A stretch of DNA of 64,000 nucleotides from Ottelia alismoides. Lineage: Eukaryota > Streptophyta > Magnoliopsida > Alismatales > Hydrocharitaceae. The DNA is taken from NCBI GenBank assembly GCA_037367405.1, contig JAZKJV010003356.1:124001-188000 (forward strand), read 5' to 3'. Shown in pieces: positions 34,941 through 46,500 of the stretch. The translations under genes were made by a program, and so were the position numbers. The notes beneath the pieces were generated by a model. That model was not told the origin of the DNA and did not search any database. It worked only from the letters and a program-made list of their open reading frames with translations. Numbering within the stretch: position 1 is the first letter of the stretch; each line of letters opens with the position of its first letter.

Positions 34941-36193
34941 CACGGCTTTGTAGTCATTTTTTTATTTTTCTCTCTCTCTATATTATAATTGTTTTCTGAC
35001 ATTCTCTCTTGGATTTTTGTGCGAGGTACTGCTTGGACTACTTGGAGTTTCTTTTTAGAGGACCCGCGCAGGAGGAAGAGAGAGAGGAGCAGGAATTTTT
35101 ATTTTTTTTGAGAGGGAGAGAGAACAATATTTTTGTAATAATTTAGGACTTTTGAACTGTGGACTTGGACATTTTTCGGGGTCTGTTTCGCCGAGTACCG
35201 GTGTGCTCGGGGGACCCATTTGGATTTTCGCGGCTTTTTCTGCGGTTTTGATAGTTAGCTGCCTTTTCCGGTGTTTACGCGGTTTTTCTCGATCCCCTAG
35301 ATTTAGGAATTTCTCTTGCTTGTGCCGTAATTAGTAGGGTCCCCACACTTAATTGCTTGCCTGATCCTATAGGACGCTAATTGGACCTACTAAAATCATT
35401 AATAAAAATAGCCGATTCATTATCTTCCGTGGCCTACGTGCCGTAGCCTGCCCTGCAAGCGCTACTCCTGAACTCGACCTGTCGAGAAGAGGAGGGGTGG
35501 GCCAAGACCGGACTCTTTGGCTTGGAGGATCGTGATCGGTTAGACGGTTCTTGCGATAGAAATTTGCTCATCTAGGACTCGGTTTTTCCTCGCTACACTA
35601 TTTAGGTAGTTTAATTCTGTCTTTAAATTCTGCGTGGATCACTTGCATGTAGAGTGCTGGAGACAAGGTACGCATTTCTTTCTCTGCATGCATCATTGAT
35701 TTCTTCGCGCATCGGCTTTTTCGTCTTCTCCCTCTGTTTTTGGCTTAATCATCAGGAGAATCGGAAAATTCGTTAGGCCGCTTGTATTTATTTTGAAAAA
35801 TTAAAAAAAAATTAAAAAGAAAAAAAAATTGGGACTGGATAACACTATTGACCCTAAAAGACACTCACATTAAAAATTTGTCTTGGGGAGAGCAACCCCC
35901 TCCTTGTATGGTTTGGATGCGCGAGAGAGTGACCCGCACCCTAGGTAGAGCCCTCCGGTGCTATTTCTAGCTGACTACCGACTATTCCGTGCGGGCCAGT
36001 CGGTTGGAGTAGCATCGGGTATCCTAACAGGTCACGTAAGCGCTCTGATATTTTGTGTGTTCACCCAATAAAATTGACAAGATAAATTGACCGAGCTTTC
36101 ACGGTCTTTAGATTGTGTTGCGTTGGTGAACCGGGGGTTTGCTTTGCGATCATATTTTCTCCAGATCCCATCCGCCCAACTCGCCAGATCAAG
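34941..36193 (+). other. Untranslated leader of the Athila-type element
   Basis: About 1.25 kb between the primer-binding site and gag. Only short frames are present. It contains purine-rich AGGAAGAGAGAGAGGAGCAG near 35070 and the TTTTCGGGGTCTGTTTCGCC block near 35173. That block is conserved in the leader of the outermost element at about 50417. Confidence 0.8.
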
Positions 36194-37228
36194 ATGATGG
36201 GTAGACGATCTCTTAGGCAGCCTCTAGCTGCACCGCTTTCAGGCACGTCTACTTCATCATCTAGGTTGGCCCGTGAGAGTCGAGACCAGCTCTCCGGGCC
36301 CGAGTACGATTCCACCCTGTTCTCCCTCGATCCCCTTTCTCTTTCTACTGAGAGACATGAGCCCGAGGAAAGACGAATTGATTTGACAGAACCTGAGTTG
36401 GGCTCATCTGATTTTGCAGACGTCACTATGGCCGGAGCCGGCAGTTCAGATCATCACCCTGACCAGGGAGCGATCAACTCCACCCTGATCGCATCATTAG
36501 AGGCAGTACAGAAGCAGCTACGCGATCAGGGAGCTTTCATGATTGAGATGAGAAGGGAGTTGGAGAGACTCAGAGAAGAGAGAGATCAGAGCGAGCCTGG
36601 GGACATTCCTGATGCTGATGCAGAGGCAGCAGCCGCAGCAGCAGCTGCCGCAGCGGCAGCCGCCGCCGCAGCAGCTGCCGCAGCGGCAGCCGCCGCCGCA
36701 GCAGGACCACTGAGACCGATGCGGGAGTTACACAACCCCGGATCTACACTGATGCACCATTGGGTGGTGGTACCTGCTATCGTGGGGGATTTCAAGTTCC
36801 CTCCGAACACCTTGCAGATGCTCCCTCATTTTCACGGACTTGCCACTGAGGAGCTCGCCCATCTCCATCTCCAGGAGTTTTTGATGATCTGCAGCACTGT
36901 CCACGACCGTCATGTGGACCAGGATACGATTCGGATGATGGCCTTCCCTTTTTCACTAGCAGATAGAGCAGCCGCCTGGCTGAAGCATTTAGGGAAGTTT
37001 GTTTACACCTGGGAGCAGCTCCGCACCGAGTACTTGAACAAGTACTATCCACTCGGGCGGACAAATGCAGCAAGGGCCCTGATCAACAACTTCTCCATGC
37101 TCCCTAACGAGCAGTTTCACGAGGCATGGGAGAGGTTCAGAGAGCTTCTGGATAGATGCCCACACCACGACATTTCCAAGCCGAACCTAGTTCAGAGCTT
37201 CTTTAGTGGGATGACGCCAGAGTTTTAG
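36194..37228 (+). pseudogene. Athila-type gag, ending at an in-frame TAG
   Basis: Structural protein of the retrotransposon particle. I take the ATG at 36194 (MMGRRSLRQPL). The open frame extends upstream to 36113 but that part resembles leader. A Ser/Glu-rich N-terminus and a short coiled coil (LEAVQKQLRDQGAF, about residues 100-130) precede an alanine run of about 26 residues (36626-36703). The retrotransposon gag domain follows (MMAFPFSLADRAAAWLKHL, then YLNKYYPLGRTNAARALI and FHEAWERFRELLDRCPHH). The frame stops at TAG (37226-37228), just where Athila gag normally reads on through FxxGL...NASSGG-like sequence. The same frame continues to 37666. No zinc knuckle was seen. Confidence 0.85.
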
Positions 37229-37666
37229 GGTCTGGTGAATGCTTCTTGCGGCGGGTCCTACTTTGCCAAGGACCACAACCAAGTCTGGGCCATCTACGAG
37301 GAGATGGCCGAAAATTACATGGTGATGTCCCAGACTCGGTTGTACACACAGAGATCTCAGCCGCCAGGACCCGTGCAGTACCAGCGGATAGCACGGGTTG
37401 ATGCAGGTCCATCCAGTTCGTCCACAGTTGCAGCCGCACAGGCAGAGTCGGCAGCTGCGGACATGGGGATTATCAGCGAAAAGTTGGACCGCATGGAAAT
37501 AATAGAGAAGAAGCAGTGCCAGGGCATAACTCAGATGGAGCAGATGGCACAAACTCTGAGCGACGTGAAGACCCATCTCTTATGTCTTCAGGAGGCACAG
37601 ACGGCTTCTCAGCCCCGTATGTCAGATGTCAGATTAGTGAGCAGAGGTTCGACCGTACTCTATTAG
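37229..37666 (+). pseudogene. gag C-terminal segment after the internal stop
   Basis: Same frame as gag. It reads GLVNASCGGSYFAKDHNQ and VWAIYEEMAENYMVMSQTR, typical of Athila gag after the core domain, then a Gln/Ser/Ala-rich linker and a predicted coiled coil (IISEKLDRMEIIEKKQ). It ends at 37666. The protease begins in another frame inside this segment. This shows that the upstream TAG interrupts one original protein. Confidence 0.8.
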
Positions 37667-40600
37667 ATAGTGGATCGTCGATCAACCTTCTTCCGGCAAC
37701 CCTTCTCGACCACTTAGAGTTGGGCACTCTTAGACAGAGCAGGACATACCTTCAGTTTGCTGATCGGTCTGTCAAGAGGCCAAAGGGGTTGTTGCGAGAC
37801 GTTGTCGTCACGATTCAGGGTTTGCAATTCCCCGTGGACTTCGTAGTGCTGGACATGGAGACCCCTGACTCGTTGATCGATTCCCCCATCATCCTCGGTC
37901 GCCCGTTCTTGGCCACAGCCAAAGCGGTAACTGACCATGACAGTGGGAAGGTATTCTTTCGCGTCCAGGGCGAGAGTATACAAATAGAGACGGTTAAGGA
38001 CTACAGAGCCAGACTCAGAACCCGCTCAGATGTGAGTACAGATTCAGAGCAGCTGACAGACGCAAAGCCAGACATCCACCAGGACTGCGATTTTGTGATT
38101 ACTGACGATGAGGCAGCTTGGGCAGATCCTGTAGCACAGACCATCCTCTCACTTTCAGATACAGCTGATGCAGAGATGATAGCAGAGGATAGTCTGGAGA
38201 GCACAGCCCTGGTTCAGGATACTATTGAGTCGGCAGAGTTGGACCTTGATCGCGACACGATTTTCAGTGACGGTGGTACTGATGCCACCGCAGTTGATAC
38301 AGATCCCTCGGATTCAGAATCTGATTGGGTAGATTGTGATGATCAGATGCCAGACCTAGATCCACTTGAGCCTACAGATGAGGAGGAGGTAGAGGCAAAG
38401 CAGATCAGAGACAATGCAGAGAACCCGCCTTCTCCAGATCCAGTTTGTGAGAGTTCTTTATCATTTTCCCAGGCAGATTTGGCAGAAATGTCAGCATACA
38501 CACATCTTCTTCAGAAGCCAGATTTGCCAGCACCCAGCTGTCCAGAGCTAAAGCCGCTCCCTACTTCGCTGAAGTATCGATTCCTTGCGGGAGAGTCTGA
38601 GATGTACCCAGTCATCATCTCTGCCGATCTGACTGGAGAACAAGAATCCCGTCTGATGGGGGTTCTTGAAAAGAACCGCAAGGCAATTGGATGGAGCGTA
38701 GCAGATCTCCATGGGATTAGTCCCTCGTTGTGCTCCCACCATATCTATCTCGAGGAAGGGGCAAAGCCATCGCGTGAGTTCCAGCGGCGACTGAACCCCA
38801 ACCTAAGAGAGGTTGTCATGAAGGAAATATCAAAATGGTGGAGTGCAGATTTTATTTATCCCATTTCCGACTCCAAGTGGGTTAGCCCCTTGCATGTGGT
38901 GCCCAAGAAGACGGGCATCACGACTGTGATCAGTGAGTCGGGAGAGGAGATTGCTACACGAGTACCCACCTCTTGGCGGGTCTGCGTTGACTACAGGAGA
39001 CTCAACCAGGCCACCAAGAAGGACCATTTCCCCCTGCCTTTTATTGATCAGATCATAGAGAGACTGGCAGGGAAGAGCCATTATTGCTTCCTGGATGGGT
39101 ACTCGGGCTACAATCAGGTGGCCATCGCTCCTGAGGATCAGGAGAAGACCACCTTTACCTGTCCCTTCGGTACATACGCCTTTCGACGCATGCCATTTGG
39201 GCTATGCAACGCCCCTGCGACTTTTCAGAGATGCATGCTGTCGATCTTTTCGGACATGGTAGGGGAGTGTTTGGAGGTCTTCATGGACGACTTCTCGGTT
39301 TACGGCGACGGATTCGATTCCTGTCTTGACTACCTAGACCGAGTGCTCCAGCGATGTATTGCTACCCGCTTGGTTCTGTCTTGGGAGAAGAGTCACTTCA
39401 TGGTGACTCAAGGGACGGTGCTTGGCCACATCATCTCCAACAGGGGCATGGAGGTTGATCCGGCCAAGGTTGACGTCATTAGAAAACTCGCACCGCCGTC
39501 CAATTTGAAGCAGCTACGGTCATTTCTGGGGCACGTCGGTTTTTATAGGAGATTCATTCATGATTTCAGCAAGATTGCCCGACCGTTGACTGACCTCTTG
39601 ACGAAAGACACCGAGTTCCTTGTCGATGACAAGTGTCTTTCGTCCTTTGAGACTCTCCAGCAGTGTGTTATTGAGGCTCCTGTCCTTCAGCCACCCGATT
39701 GGTCTCTCCCATTCGAGATCATGACGGACGCCTCTGATTTTGCCGTAGGGGCCGTGCTAGGACAGAGGAGGGATGGAGTTCCATTCGCTATTCACTACGC
39801 TAGCCGAACATTGGATTCCGCCCAGCGGAATTATACGGTCACAGAGAAGGAGATGCTAGCAGTAGTGTTTGCCCTAGATAAGTTCAGATCATATATCATT
39901 GGATCTAGAGTGACTTTGTTTACAGATCATACCGCCATCAGGTACCTCATGGAAAAGAAGGATGCCAAGGCCAGACTTACTAGATGGATCCTTCTACTCC
40001 AGGAGTTTGACATTGAGATTAAGGATAAGCCTGGAGTCAAGAATGTGGTGGCGGATCATCTTTCCCGACTAGAGCAGCCTGAGGATTCTGAGCAGATTGA
40101 TCCTATTCGAGATACCTTCCCAGATGAGGCGATCCTTGCTATCGCCTCACTCCCGTGGTATGCCGATATTGTGAACTTTCTCGTTGCTGGGAAAGTCCCA
40201 CAAGATTGGCCCAGGCAGAGGCGTGAGACCTTCCTTGCGAAGGCCAAGTCCTACCACTGGGAGGATCCCATCCTTTACCACGAAGGATGGGATAGCGTCT
40301 GGCGTCGGTGTATTCCTCAGGAGGAACACCATAGCGTCCTCACTTACTGCCACAAGTTTGAGGCAGGAGGACATCATTCTGGGAGGAGAACGGCACAGAA
40401 AGTGCTCCAATCCGGCTTGTGGTGGCCGACCCTCTTCAAGGACTCTGATGAGTTCGTGAAGAGGTGTACTGACTGTCAGAGGATGGGCACTTGTGGACAG
40501 CGTGATATGATGCCGATGCAGCCCATTCACTTCTGTGAGGTTTTTGACGCATGGGGCATCGATTTCATGGGTCCATTCCCTAAGAGTCAGGGATTTGAGT

Positions 40601-41436
40601 ACATTCTGTTGGCCGTAGATTATGTTAGTCGTTGGGTTGAGGCTATCCCCGCCCGAGCCGCTGATGCGAGGACAGTTTGCAGATTTTTGAGGAAACATAT
40701 CATCACGCGGTTCGGGGTTCCACGAGTTCTCATTTCTGATGGGGGGTCTCATTTCATCAACGACCAGGTAAAGGCCCTTGCTAGCGAGTTCAGCATAGAT
40801 CATCGTGTTGCCACACCTTATCATCCTCAGACAAATGGTCTAGCTGAGGTGTCGAATAGGGAGATCAAGAATATTTTGCAGAAAGTCGTCCGCCCTGACC
40901 GAAAGAATTGGTCGCAGCTTTTGGACTCGGTCTTGTGGGCATATCGGACGTCTTTCAAGACTCCATTGGGCACATCTCCCTTTCGCCTCGTTTATGGCAA
41001 GCCATGCCATTTACCTGTTGAGCTGAGACACAAGTCACTTTGGGCAGTTACAGATATTCTTATGGATTCAGATGGTATAGGAGACCAGAGGAGGGCAGAG
41101 TTAGCCGCCTTGGAAGAGCTTAGAGATACAGCTTTCTCAAACAGCCTACATTATAAGGAGAAAGTGAAGGAGTGGCATGATTCTCATATCAGCCACAAGC
41201 ATTTTGAGATTGGACAGAGAGTATGGTTGTTTGATGCAAGGCTACGATTATTTCCAGGGAAGCTACAGAGCAAATGGAAGGGACCTTACTTGGTCAGAAA
41301 GGTACACGATAACGGTAGCATTGATATATCTGAGTTATCTTCTGAGAGTACCTTTCGAGTGAACGGCCAGCGGCTCAAGCCATTTCTAGATCATGAGCCG
41401 CGGGACGTTATTGTTGCCACGATTCATTTTGCGTGA
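37516..41436 (+). CDS. Athila-type pol polyprotein (PR-RT-RH-IN), 1306 aa
   Basis: Replicates and integrates the element. Domains in order: aspartic protease with DSGSS (residues 51-55), reverse transcriptase (about 370-640) with RVCVDYRRLNQ, FLDGYSGYNQ, FRRMPFGLCNAPATFQ and the catalytic FMDD (about 590), RNase H (about 730-855) with MTDASDFAVGAVLGQ and FTDHTAIRYLM, and integrase (about 940-1170). The integrase has a His/Cys zinc region ending CTDCQRMGTC and the triad D about 1015, D about 1074 (SDGGSHF) and E about 1111. The frame is continuous, so pol itself looks intact. It lies in the -1 frame relative to gag and overlaps the gag tail. The first ATG (37516) is nominal, since translation normally continues from gag. 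Only a short C-terminal tail follows, with no chromodomain. Confidence 0.95.
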   Translation: MPGHNSDGADGTNSERREDPSLMSSGGTDGFSAPYVRCQISEQRFDRTLLDSGSSINLLPATLLDHLELGTLRQSRTYLQFADRSVKRPKGLLRDVVVTIQGLQFPVDFVVLDMETPDSLIDSPIILGRPFLATAKAVTDHDSGKVFFRVQGESIQIETVKDYRARLRTRSDVSTDSEQLTDAKPDIHQDCDFVITDDEAAWADPVAQTILSLSDTADAEMIAEDSLESTALVQDTIESAELDLDRDTIFSDGGTDATAVDTDPSDSESDWVDCDDQMPDLDPLEPTDEEEVEAKQIRDNAENPPSPDPVCESSLSFSQADLAEMSAYTHLLQKPDLPAPSCPELKPLPTSLKYRFLAGESEMYPVIISADLTGEQESRLMGVLEKNRKAIGWSVADLHGISPSLCSHHIYLEEGAKPSREFQRRLNPNLREVVMKEISKWWSADFIYPISDSKWVSPLHVVPKKTGITTVISESGEEIATRVPTSWRVCVDYRRLNQATKKDHFPLPFIDQIIERLAGKSHYCFLDGYSGYNQVAIAPEDQEKTTFTCPFGTYAFRRMPFGLCNAPATFQRCMLSIFSDMVGECLEVFMDDFSVYGDGFDSCLDYLDRVLQRCIATRLVLSWEKSHFMVTQGTVLGHIISNRGMEVDPAKVDVIRKLAPPSNLKQLRSFLGHVGFYRRFIHDFSKIARPLTDLLTKDTEFLVDDKCLSSFETLQQCVIEAPVLQPPDWSLPFEIMTDASDFAVGAVLGQRRDGVPFAIHYASRTLDSAQRNYTVTEKEMLAVVFALDKFRSYIIGSRVTLFTDHTAIRYLMEKKDAKARLTRWILLLQEFDIEIKDKPGVKNVVADHLSRLEQPEDSEQIDPIRDTFPDEAILAIASLPWYADIVNFLVAGKVPQDWPRQRRETFLAKAKSYHWEDPILYHEGWDSVWRRCIPQEEHHSVLTYCHKFEAGGHHSGRRTAQKVLQSGLWWPTLFKDSDEFVKRCTDCQRMGTCGQRDMMPMQPIHFCEVFDAWGIDFMGPFPKSQGFEYILLAVDYVSRWVEAIPARAADARTVCRFLRKHIITRFGVPRVLISDGGSHFINDQVKALASEFSIDHRVATPYHPQTNGLAEVSNREIKNILQKVVRPDRKNWSQLLDSVLWAYRTSFKTPLGTSPFRLVYGKPCHLPVELRHKSLWAVTDILMDSDGIGDQRRAELAALEELRDTAFSNSLHYKEKVKEWHDSHISHKHFEIGQRVWLFDARLRLFPGKLQSKWKGPYLVRKVHDNGSIDISELSSESTFRVNGQRLKPFLDHEPRDVIVATIHFA

Positions 41437-43507
41437 GATGTGGTCTCTTGACTCACATCTTTTGCATCTCACGCCTGATTTCCACTATTCTTCCGCCTGT
41501 ATAGATCCAGTTGTCCATATCATTCTATTCTTTAGTCCCACATCCCTTTTCTCATCCTGTGATTATGCTATACTTAGGGTGTACTTTACCCTAAGTATAG
41601 GGGGGATGTAGGACCTGCGAGCATTCTTTTCATTCTTTCTGCTCCTGTTTTTGCTGCCTATACTTAGGGATATTTTACCCTAAGTATAGGGGGGGGCAGA
41701 CTCTGTATCTTCTTCACTCGGATTTCCCTTCATGAACAGCTTGCTATACTTAGGATTAGTTAATCCTAAGTATAGGGGGAAACCACCGAGTCCCTCTTAT
41801 TCTATTCATTTATTCATTTCTGTACTTAGCCATTCCTTTTCACTTCCCTTTTACTAAGCACGAGTTATGTCTTCTTCATCGCTCTTGATCACTCTGAGGA
41901 CATCGTTCGAGCTAAGTATAGGGGGGGTGTATATATTTCATATATACTTTAGCCATAACTCGTACTTTGTGTGAGTGTGTTAATAAATAAAATGGCTAAA
42001 AAATCACAAAAATTTAAAAATTTTTCATGTACATAAACCTCTTTTATCCTTGCACATACATAGCTAGTGTACAAAGTATTTTTGTAAAAATGATTTCAAA
42101 AATCTTTTGTGTAAAGTTTGTGTAAATATTTTTATATCAAAATTATGTATATAGTACAAAATTTTTCCAAAATGTTTTGAAAATCAAAAGTTTGCAAAAA
42201 TCTTGTGTAAATGTTTGTAAATATCTTTTTGCAAAACTCGCACTTCATGCATCATCATCATCCATGATTTCAAAACATTTTTCAAAAATTTTGCATGATT
42301 GTAAAATATTTGTAAATAGCATCTTGTGTACATACATGTATATAGTTTTTCCTGGATGAGAGTTGACATTTAAACTAAGCCTGGAATTAAATTGAGAAAT
42401 GGAGCTTGAATAAGATCTTAATCCACTTAACTTCAAGAGGAACCTTATAGGATTTAGGTTTAAGGCTTTTCAGGTCCATAAGGACTTAATTCTTTGAGTC
42501 CACTAGGCTATGAGCATATGTCATCTTGATGAACTTAAGTAGAACACTTAACAACACACGCATGACTCTTAGAGACAATGGCTTGACTTGCACCTGCACT
42601 TTACACATGGCTCTCCACGGATGAGGTGGTGAGGAGGCAGTTTCCTTTGGCTTGGGGTAGCATATGAGGGTAGTACTTCTAGGCGGAACCTCTCTTCTTC
42701 TTATAGTGAAGGAAGTGCACCTCAACTTGGTCTAGTGGTGATGAAGGCTAAAGACAGAAGCCGTGGGTTGCAATAAAGCTTCAAAAGAGGGATAGTCTAC
42801 TGGCTCAAGAGGAAATTTCTTGTATATATGCTGCACCATGTAGATATGCTGTACAGAAGTCCTTGATAAAAAAAAATATGCAAAAATGCAAAAAGAACTC
42901 CAAAAAAGTGGTGGGTCGGATTGAAAATTTAATAACCCCACCGGAGTGTACATAGTCAAATAAAGCAAAAGCTTATGGTATCAATGTGACATCTCATGAA
43001 GCTTGCAGCGGGAGACTTAGCTACACTGGCTAAGCTTCCAAAACTCTATACTTCTACCCCCTCTTCTTGAGCCGGTTGTACTTGAACTTAGAAGGGAATA
43101 CCCCGCTTCTCGAGGAAAGAGTTGCTAGACCGAGGCATTAGAGTTACCAGGTTGAGGGAGGTTGTTTCTTTGTTACTTCTGAGGTGGGGAGCCACATATC
43201 ACTTACACCGCATGGAAAGATTCATAGTCATTAGAGTTTGTGTATGTAGACTTGTTCTGATCTGGTTTATTGAGGAGTCTTGTCCATAGATTGGTGGAAC
43301 TTAGAGGCTGTTGAGTTTTAAGCTTAAGTCCAAATAAGGTTCCGACACATTAATAATCCAAAGATCTAATCGAGCTCCATATTTCAATTTAATGAAGGAA
43401 AGTTTAATAATTCAACTTTGATCCATGTACATCCTCTTTTTCTTTTTCTTTTTCTTTCTTTTTCACTTCTTTTTCAAATAAGTGTTTGCTAAGGGACTAG
43501 CAAAGTT
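41437..43507 (+). other. 3' non-coding region of the Athila-type element
   Basis: About 2.07 kb between pol and the polypurine tract. An env-like frame, present in some Athila elements, is absent. All frames are short. It holds the hairpin/G-tract array (41568-41927) and an AT-rich TTGTAAATA-type stretch (42000-42350). It also holds a region whose inverted homologue is found at about 51125-52200. Confidence 0.8.
41568..41927 (+). repeat. Array of hairpins ending in polypurine-tract-like G runs
   Basis: Three inverted repeats (41568-41605, 41658-41696 and 41744-41779) pair CTATACTTAGG with CCTAAGTATAG and each is followed by five to seven G residues. A fourth unit (41912-41927, GCTAAGTATAGGGGGGG) lacks the left arm. 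The 3' half of each unit closely resembles the true polypurine tract before the 3' LTR (TTAAGCATAGGGGGG). Confidence 0.88.
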
Positions 43508-43520
43508 AAGCATAGGGGGG
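43506..43520 (+). promoter_or_regulatory. Polypurine tract
   Basis: TTAAGCATAGGGGGG lies directly before the 3' LTR start (TGATGAATAC). It is the expected primer site for plus-strand DNA synthesis. Confidence 0.85.
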
Positions 43521-46500
43521 TGATGAATACCCATTCATCACTCTTTATTCTTCTATTTTAGCTACAAAAACCTTTGCAAATACATGTAGATATGTGTAAA
43601 TACAAATAATTACAAAAAGCATGCATTGTGTAAAAACCTATAATTAGCATGTTTTTGTGCAAAAATAAAAGAATAAAGAGCAAAAAGAAAAAGAGGGAAA
43701 TATTTAGAATAAATATTGAGCAACCTAACCCAAGGGAGGGCTCAGCATGGGCCTGACCGCATAAAAGCCACAGTAGAGGGAGATAGGAGCTCATGTGTAG
43801 ATATCTATGTAAATAAATAAAATTATATTTTCCTCAACCAAAAATATTCTTGTAAATATTTGTATATATTTAGAAACTATTAAAAACAAAATAAAAATCT
43901 AAAAAAAATCAAAAATGCAAAAATATCCCTCCACCATGTGCATAGATCATCATTCTTTATTTATTTAACCCTATAAATAAATGTATTTATTTTCAAAACT
44001 TTTTGTGAATATTCTATGGTATATATTGTAAATAAAATAAATAAAAAGAATTAAAACAAAAATCAAATAAAAATTACAAAAATTAAAAATACAAAAATAT
44101 ATTGTACATATGCCATGTATATAGTTGTACAAAACTATTTATTTCACCCTTGTATATAAACAATAAAAATAAAATAAAAATACCCTTTTATTCCTAATTT
44201 CATACTATAAATAAATAAAATATAAAATAGGAATAAAATTATAAAAATAACAATTAAAAAAATCAAAAATCAAAAGCCTCCATATTGTATATATACCTAT
44301 ATAATGTAAATACCTCATTTTTATTTCCAAAAATTAATTAAAAATCACCAAAAAATAGAAAAAAATAAAAGAAAAATATTTCATGTTTTAAGTTTTTCTT
44401 AATTCGGCCATTTTCTACCTTAAAATAAATAAACAAATAAAATAATAAATGGCAGCTCCTGATTGGTCCACGGGGGATTGTTGACCCCGGTCAACTCCCC
44501 CGCGGACTCTTTCCTTTTCAAGAAAACGCGCGCCGCCCCGCCTTCGCCATTTTTTCCACGCGCCTCCAGCCTGTCGCCCACGCAAACCCCGCGCCCGGAT
44601 CCTTCGCCGATCATCCGACATCCTCGCCAGATCCTTCGCCGTGAGATCCACGCATTCCATAGCCGTCGCCTCCCAACCCTAATCGCGCCTGCAGCTTTAT
44701 ATAGAATCACCTCCGCCGCCTCCGCGCCCCATCTTTGGCCCTTCCCCTTCTTCCCAGTGAACTCCAGAGGCACCGCGAGAGTGACAGCAAGCGATCGCCC
44801 CTGTTGCAGCGAGGCGAGGAGGCGGAAACCACTGATCCGGCGTTCTTCGCCGCCGTTGCTCCGCCATCAGCGTGAGCACCGAGCCTCGGGCCGAGACGAC
44901 CCTTGAGGCTACGACCAGGAGCACCCCCTGCTCTTCCCCAGTCTCTCCGACCACCCAGGTAGATCTCTTAGGCCGTAGAATAGCGTAGACTTAGATTTTT
45001 AGTTTACTGTTAGCATAGCTCCGCCGCCGTCGCAAGCCACCTCCGATATCCCATCCGTCATTCCGACCCGACCATCATCTTCGCCAGACCTCTCCGCACC
45101 TTCTTCACCCCTTCGCCCAACCCAGATCGCACAGGATCTGGGAGTCGAGCTCCTCCGTCCATCGCCTCGCCGGAGCTCGCCCATCTCGTCTCCCCGATCA
45201 CCTTCACCACGCCTAACAGGGTCGAGGCACTTTGCCCTCGACCCGCGAAGTTTCTGAGCTGTTTTGCAGGACCAGCAGAGGCCATCTGAGGCCTCTCGAC
45301 ATCTAGCCCAGGAGCTTCAGCTCCGCCACCTTCGTCGGAGCTCATCCGAGCTCGACTGGGGCATCGGAGACCCACAGCAGCTGCGCACCTTCAAGCCGGA
45401 GCTTCTCCGATCTTCAGGCGCAGCAGGGGAGGTCAGGAGCGCACGTACTGGGCCGGCGAACTTCGTCGGCCACCTGTTCTTCCTCGACCTTCAGCCGCCG
45501 TCCGATCAGACCTCCTGCTCCAGTTTGCATCTGGGCCGTCCGTTCAGGAGCAGCAGCCACCGTTTGATCTGAGGAGGATAGATCTGGACCGCCCGATGCT
45601 CGAGGGTTAGCCACAGAGAGCCACCACCATTCGATCCTCCACGTGGAGCAACCCCCGCCGTCGGATTCGCCCGATTGAGCCCAGCTGTGGAGAGCGCGTC
45701 ATCTCAACCGTCCGATCTGCCACGCGTCCATCATCCAGCCCTCGACTTAATAAAGGGGTAAATTACCTTAGGCCCCCTCTTAGTCTTTGCTTTATGCTTC
45801 AGTCCTGTAATTATTTAGCGTACTTTATTTACGTTGGGATATTTGCACATTGGACCTCGTGCTCTTTGATATTTGCATTTATACCCCTGTTTGTGTGAGC
45901 CACGTGCTTCGTCACGTGTACTTTTGGTTTATTTGCAGTATTAGTCCTGTAGTTCTGGTTGTTCATGAATGAATAGAAACTTTTTGATAATTGCATTTAT
46001 GCCCCTGTGAGCATTGTATTTGCGCATGTGCGTCTTTTGAGTGGGTTATTTGCAACATAGCCCTTGGACTTTTTGGTACGAGTTACCAGAAGGTCCTCGG
46101 ACTTGTTTTTTCTTACATATAGGTCCCTGAGTGCCTCAAGCACGCGCCACGCGCGTGATTTCTTGGGTATTTTGCACCAGGACCCCTAGAACTTTGGGTA
46201 TTTGCACTTTGGTCCCTGTGCACAGTGCCCCCTTTTGGATTTTGAATAAAATATCAAATCACCTCCAAATCCAACGAAAATTTGACACATGGCTCCTGCC
46301 ATGGTGTAGGATTTTTGTAGATTTTTGAGGACATTTTTGATTTTGTTTGCTATTTTTAAAAATTCAAAAACATCTATTTTTGGCACTTTTTCACTTGAAA
46401 AATCACAAAAAAACATAAAAACGCCTCCAAAAATTCTATAAAAATTAGTTACTGTTCTTTGTGTGTTGTTTGATTTTCTAGCCAATTTTGGCTATTTTTC

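Noticed and set aside
36586..36810. Minus-strand poly-alanine frame
   Set aside because: It is the shadow of the gag GCN repeat.
40147..40824. 225-codon minus-strand frame
   Set aside because: Antisense shadow of the integrase-coding part of pol, with no independent domain.
41437..43507. Env-like gene after pol
   Set aside because: All frames here are below about 80 codons and no signal peptide plus membrane-anchor arrangement is present.
44415..45614. Multiple 80-150-codon frames in the 3' LTR
   Set aside because: Those outside the deleted interval recur in the 5' LTR (33157-33510). All are untranslated LTR sequence on both strands.
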